DNA from: DASPKM01 sp036402175
GTDB lineage: Bacteria; Bacteroidota; Bacteroidia; Chitinophagales; Chitinophagaceae
Direction: 5' to 3'
Assembly (NCBI GenBank): GCA_036402175.1
Contig: DASWTK010000026.1
Span: forward strand, 1 to 27,543
DNA length: 27,543 nucleotides
Position numbers and translations under genes: made by a program. This document shows, in pieces, positions 24,789-27,543 of this stretch. The notes under the pieces were generated by a model that saw only the letters and a program-made list of their open reading frames with translations, did not search any database and had not been told where the DNA came from. The first letter of the stretch is position 1. Each line of letters starts with the position of its first letter.

Positions 24789-25173
24789 TCCGTCAGTTAG
24801 GCCAGAATAATTCAGGCCATTGTTTGGTTAGGGGAAAACAAAATAAGTCTTAAAACTGATAAAAGGAAATGCCCCGGCGTTAACGTATTCATATAAGAGC
24901 TGGCCGTTATTCTCCAATCAACACGCTTATTGACTAACGGCCACCACCCATACTCTTATGCCGCCATTTAATAGGTTTCGATCATGCATTGTAAAATCAT
25001 TGTTAACAGCTTGCTGCTTTCATCTATTTCTTTTTCTTTTAACATCCGAAGCTCTTTTATGCACATCTAATATGAATAACAGGTATTAAACAATTTCATG
25101 AATCGTTGAACGTTATTTTTGGTATCATAAATTTTACCCAAGGAAATTTTACCCAAACCGAACCCTCTATCAT
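24789..25173. other. Divergent intergenic region with hairpin and short tandem duplication
   Basis: This 385-bp region lies between two divergently transcribed genes and must hold both promoters, although neither is clear enough to mark. It contains a perfect 9-bp inverted repeat, TGGCCGTTA at 24901-24909 and TAACGGCCA at 24935-24943, with an inner CAAT/ATTG pair. Near the right end the 13-mer AAATTTTACCCAA occurs twice in direct orientation, at 25129-25141 and 25144-25156. No coding sequence or riboswitch was recognised. Confidence 0.6.
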
Positions 25174-26304
25174 ATGTTAACCGCAAAACTTACAGAATCC
25201 GATATTGAGCCGGACCCCCAACTGACCGGAAGATGGTCAACCGAAAGAGCCAATGCATGGTACGAACAACATGGTTGGCTTGTTGGATGTAACTACGTCC
25301 CAAGTACAGCAATCAATCAATTAGAAATGTGGCAGCCCGAAACATTCGATCCTATAAGGATGGATATTGAACTGGGCTGGGCGGAAGGCCTCGGATTTAA
25401 TACGGTGCGTGTATTTCTGCATCACCTGTTATGGGAGCAGGACCCACAGGGCTTTCTGAATCGCATCGACCAGTTTCTTGGCATCGCCAGCAGGCACCAG
25501 ATAGGAACGATGCTTGTGTTATTTGACGCTGTATGGGATCCTTATCCGCTCCTGGGCAAACAACCCGATCCAAAGCCAGGCGTTCACAACTCAGGCTGGG
25601 TTCAAAGCCCCGGATATGAAATTTTGAAGGACACCTCCAAATACGATTCATTGCAGGGATATGTTCAGGGTGTTATCGGACGTTTCAGGAACGATCCACG
25701 GGTTGTGATCTGGGACCTCTTCAATGAACCCGACAATATTAATCAGGCAAGCTATAACGATAACAGCTATGGCGTGCAAAAGGCGGAACTGGCTATGCTG
25801 CTTCTTAAGAAGACCATCACCTGGGCCAGGGAACTGGATCCGGTTCAGCCACTGACCGCGGCTCCATGGAAAGAAGATGACTGGAGCGATCATGGAAAAT
25901 TATCGCCACTTGATAATTATATGTTCTCTCATTCAGACGTCATCAGTTTTCATTGTTATGAAAACAGGAATGGCATCGAGAACAGAATTAAAGCATTGAA
26001 GCAATTCAACAGGCCGATATTCTGTACCGAATACATGGCGCGTCCATTCGGAAGTACATTCGAAGAAGTGATGCCTTTGCTGAAAGAACATAATGTAGGC
26101 GCCTACAACTGGGGTTTTGTTGCCGGTAAATCGCAAACTCATTTTCCATGGGATTCGTGGAAGAACAGTTATGCGACAGAACCTGAAGTTTGGTTCCATG
26201 ATATCTTCCGTTCAAACGGACAGCCATATGATGCAAGGGAAATTGACGTGATCCGTGAAATAACAAGGAAAGAAGAGCTCCGCACATACCAGAAGGTTGC
26301 CTGA
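25174..26304 (+). CDS. Glycoside hydrolase, GH5-like (cellulase family)
   Basis: This 376-residue TIM-barrel glycosidase of clan GH-A has catalytic residues that can be placed. The acid/base is E185 in WDLFNEPDN (180-188), the nucleophile is E286 in IFCTEYMARP, and active-site helpers are H260/Y262 in SFHCYE and W313. A conserved N-terminal stretch, ERANAWY then GWLVGCNYVPSTAINQLEMW, is shared with Bacteroidota proteins often labelled 1,4-beta-xylanase or cellulase; the actual substrate is unknown. It has no signal peptide, and none is encoded in the short open stretch upstream of the ATG, so the enzyme appears cytoplasmic. A strong terminator follows 31 bp after the stop. Confidence 0.87.
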   Translation: MLTAKLTESDIEPDPQLTGRWSTERANAWYEQHGWLVGCNYVPSTAINQLEMWQPETFDPIRMDIELGWAEGLGFNTVRVFLHHLLWEQDPQGFLNRIDQFLGIASRHQIGTMLVLFDAVWDPYPLLGKQPDPKPGVHNSGWVQSPGYEILKDTSKYDSLQGYVQGVIGRFRNDPRVVIWDLFNEPDNINQASYNDNSYGVQKAELAMLLLKKTITWARELDPVQPLTAAPWKEDDWSDHGKLSPLDNYMFSHSDVISFHCYENRNGIENRIKALKQFNRPIFCTEYMARPFGSTFEEVMPLLKEHNVGAYNWGFVAGKSQTHFPWDSWKNSYATEPEVWFHDIFRSNGQPYDAREIDVIREITRKEELRTYQKVA

Positions 26305-26335
26305 CAGCAATTACATTTAAGCGAAATAATAAATG

Positions 26336-26362
26336 AAGCCATCCCATCAGGATGGCTTTTTT
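26336..26362 (+). terminator. Rho-independent terminator after the GH5-like gene
   Basis: The stem AAGCCATCC / GGATGGCTT has a 5-nt loop, CATCA, and is followed by a continuous T-run to 26362. It has all marks of an intrinsic terminator for the gene ending at 26304, and it separates that gene from the next plus-strand gene at 26447. Confidence 0.93.
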
Positions 26363-26446
26363 ATGCTCGTATATTTTTGAAGACGCTTCTTTAAATCGCG
26401 CCGATAAATTCATTAAATTCATAACCTGCCAAAAAAATCAAAGGAC

Positions 26447-27121
26447 ATGAAACATATATTCACATTGCTCTGTCTGCTTTCATTTGCAGGCATCAATGCA
26501 CAGGATTGCCGCAATTTTTATTTCGTTCAGAACAACAAAACGATCGAGATGTCTATCCTCAACAAGAAAGGGGACGTAGTAGGCCGCAATGTTTACCTGG
26601 TGAGCAATGTAAGTAATTCGGGTGGAGCCATATCATCCAACGTTAATTCGGAAATGTTCGATAAAAAAGGCAAAACGATTGTAAAATCGAGTATGAATGT
26701 AAAATGTGCCGGCGGCGTTATAATGATGGATATGAAAATGTTCATGCCGCAGCAGCAGGCCGAGCAGTTCAGCAAATCGGAAGCAAAATTTGAAAATGTA
26801 TACATTGAATATCCGTCCAGCATGAAGCCTGGCGACATGCTAAAAGATGCAACGCTTAATATGGAGATGAACAACAGCGGCATGCAGCAAACATTGAACA
26901 TGGTTGTTTATGACCGTAAGGTGGAAGCAAAAGAATCGATCACAACTCCTGCCGGAACCTGGGAATGTTTTAAGATCAGCAGCAAGAACAAGATGCATAT
27001 GAAAATGGGCCCTATAGGCATTCCAATGAACATTGATATGATTGAATGGTTTGCCCCGGGTTTTGGCGTAGTTAAAACCACCAGCAAGAACGGTGGCACG
27101 CTCATCACTTCTGTAAAATAA
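26447..27121 (+). CDS. Secreted TapB/DUF3108-like protein
   Basis: This 224-residue protein has a clear signal peptide (1-19, ending GINAQ). The body is a predicted all-beta domain whose layout resembles TapB/DUF3108-type proteins of Bacteroidota. Recognisable elements are an early NKKGDVVGR segment, the TTPAGTWECFKISSK strand pair, and IEWFAPGFGVVKTTS near the end. It is methionine-rich (20 Met, clustered as in MMDMKMFM and KMHMKMG). No enzymatic residues are apparent; it is likely periplasmic or surface-exposed. Its 3' end overlaps the convergent gene at the right edge by 17 bp. Confidence 0.72.
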   Translation: MKHIFTLLCLLSFAGINAQDCRNFYFVQNNKTIEMSILNKKGDVVGRNVYLVSNVSNSGGAISSNVNSEMFDKKGKTIVKSSMNVKCAGGVIMMDMKMFMPQQQAEQFSKSEAKFENVYIEYPSSMKPGDMLKDATLNMEMNNSGMQQTLNMVVYDRKVEAKESITTPAGTWECFKISSKNKMHMKMGPIGIPMNIDMIEWFAPGFGVVKTTSKNGGTLITSVK

Positions 27122-27542
27122 CCGGCGCAGGAGCAATCAGGTCATCATAAGCACGTACTGAATAATATTGATAACCTTTGGAATCAAGGGCTGTTCCGCA
27201 CAATATGGAGTGAATAAATCCATTCAGTTCCACCTGTTGTGTGTGAAAGATCCGCCGGTCGGGGTTGGTCCTGAGAAAAAAATGCAGCTGACCAGTATTG
27301 TTTTTATACGCGATCACCGAATCGTTTCTGATTGTGCTGAACTGATAATGGTTTCCCAGGTCTTTCATCATCTGCCTGCTTTTATACCATGTTCCGCCAG
27401 TTGCCGAAACAACGGGTTTACCGTTAAGCAGTGCAACACTATCGTTATATGCAAAAACATTAAGGGCATGACCCGCGTCCGACTGTAGCCAGCGTGCGAA
27501 TTTTGATGAATGACTGGAGTCATATCCATAGTTGCTGTCGAG
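27105..27542 (-). CDS. Unidentified protein, C-terminal part (runs off right edge)
   Basis: The reading frame is open from the stop at 27105 to the last full codon of the window, 146 codons with no stop, so this is the 3' end of a longer gene whose start lies outside. An internal ATG pair at 27366-27371 should not be taken as the start. The visible part is rich in aromatic and polar residues (KFARWLQSDAG, NDSVALLNGKPVVSATGGTW, GQLHFFLRTN) and looks like an extracytoplasmic beta-rich protein. I recognise no family. It overlaps the TapB-like gene tail to tail. Confidence 0.7.
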   Translation of the reverse strand, partial: LDSNYGYDSSHSSKFARWLQSDAGHALNVFAYNDSVALLNGKPVVSATGGTWYKSRQMMKDLGNHYQFSTIRNDSVIAYKNNTGQLHFFLRTNPDRRIFHTQQVELNGFIHSILCGTALDSKGYQYYSVRAYDDLIAPAPVILQK

Positions 27543-27543
27543 A

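Overview
The window looks like a chromosomal segment from a Bacteroidota bacterium, most likely Chitinophagaceae or a close relative. The evidence is two type IX secretion (T9SS) sorting domains (one type A, one type B), a SusC-style TonB receptor with an N-terminal carboxypeptidase-like domain, a LytS/LytTR two-component pair, A-rich leaders without clear Shine-Dalgarno sites, and a Bacteroidota-type cyanophycin synthetase. Species assignment is inference.

Layout. 1-350: AT-rich leader, then an array of telomere-like AAACCC(G/A) heptads arranged in three higher-order units that runs up to the first gene. 351-4135 (+): an Ldh2-type malate/lactate dehydrogenase family enzyme and cyanophycin synthetase CphA. 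4243-4316 (+): tRNA-Gln(TTG) and its terminator. 4404-8887 (-): an AT-richer block with a sensor kinase, a LytTR regulator, a cupin protein and a DUF2306-like membrane protein. It is bounded on the right by a second copy of the post-tRNA terminator, preceded by a short tRNA T-arm-like stretch. 9274-11425: a beta-propeller lipoprotein (-) and a divergent beta-barrel protein (+). 11418-11627 (-): an amputated two-component sensor gene.

11666-20851 (-) is the most interesting part: a compact probable operon, read right to left. It encodes a lipoprotein esterase/hydrolase, two tandem DUF4331 proteins (the second with a T9SS sorting domain), a membrane-anchored TPR protein, a TonB-dependent receptor with a histidine-rich plug, and a HupE/UreJ-type membrane permease. 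The last two overlap by 4 bp. I read it as an uncharacterised envelope-spanning uptake system. Surface and secreted proteins would bind or process a ligand, the TonB receptor would carry it across the outer membrane, and the HupE-type permease would carry it across the inner membrane. A transition metal (Ni, Co or Cu) is the best guess, because HupE-family proteins move Ni/Co and both DUF4331 proteins carry a conserved SHREAP sequence right at the predicted mature N-terminus.

20852-27543: a 93-residue protein resembling an orphan T9SS sorting domain (-), a small helical-repeat protein (+), a large secreted Ig/PKD protein with a type B T9SS sorting domain (-), a GH5-like glycosidase without a signal peptide (+) followed by a strong terminator, a TapB/DUF3108-like secreted protein (+), and the 3' end of an unidentified minus-strand gene that runs off the right edge.

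No CRISPR array, insertion sequence, integrase or rRNA was seen. Family assignments come from recognising motifs by eye; no database search was run.
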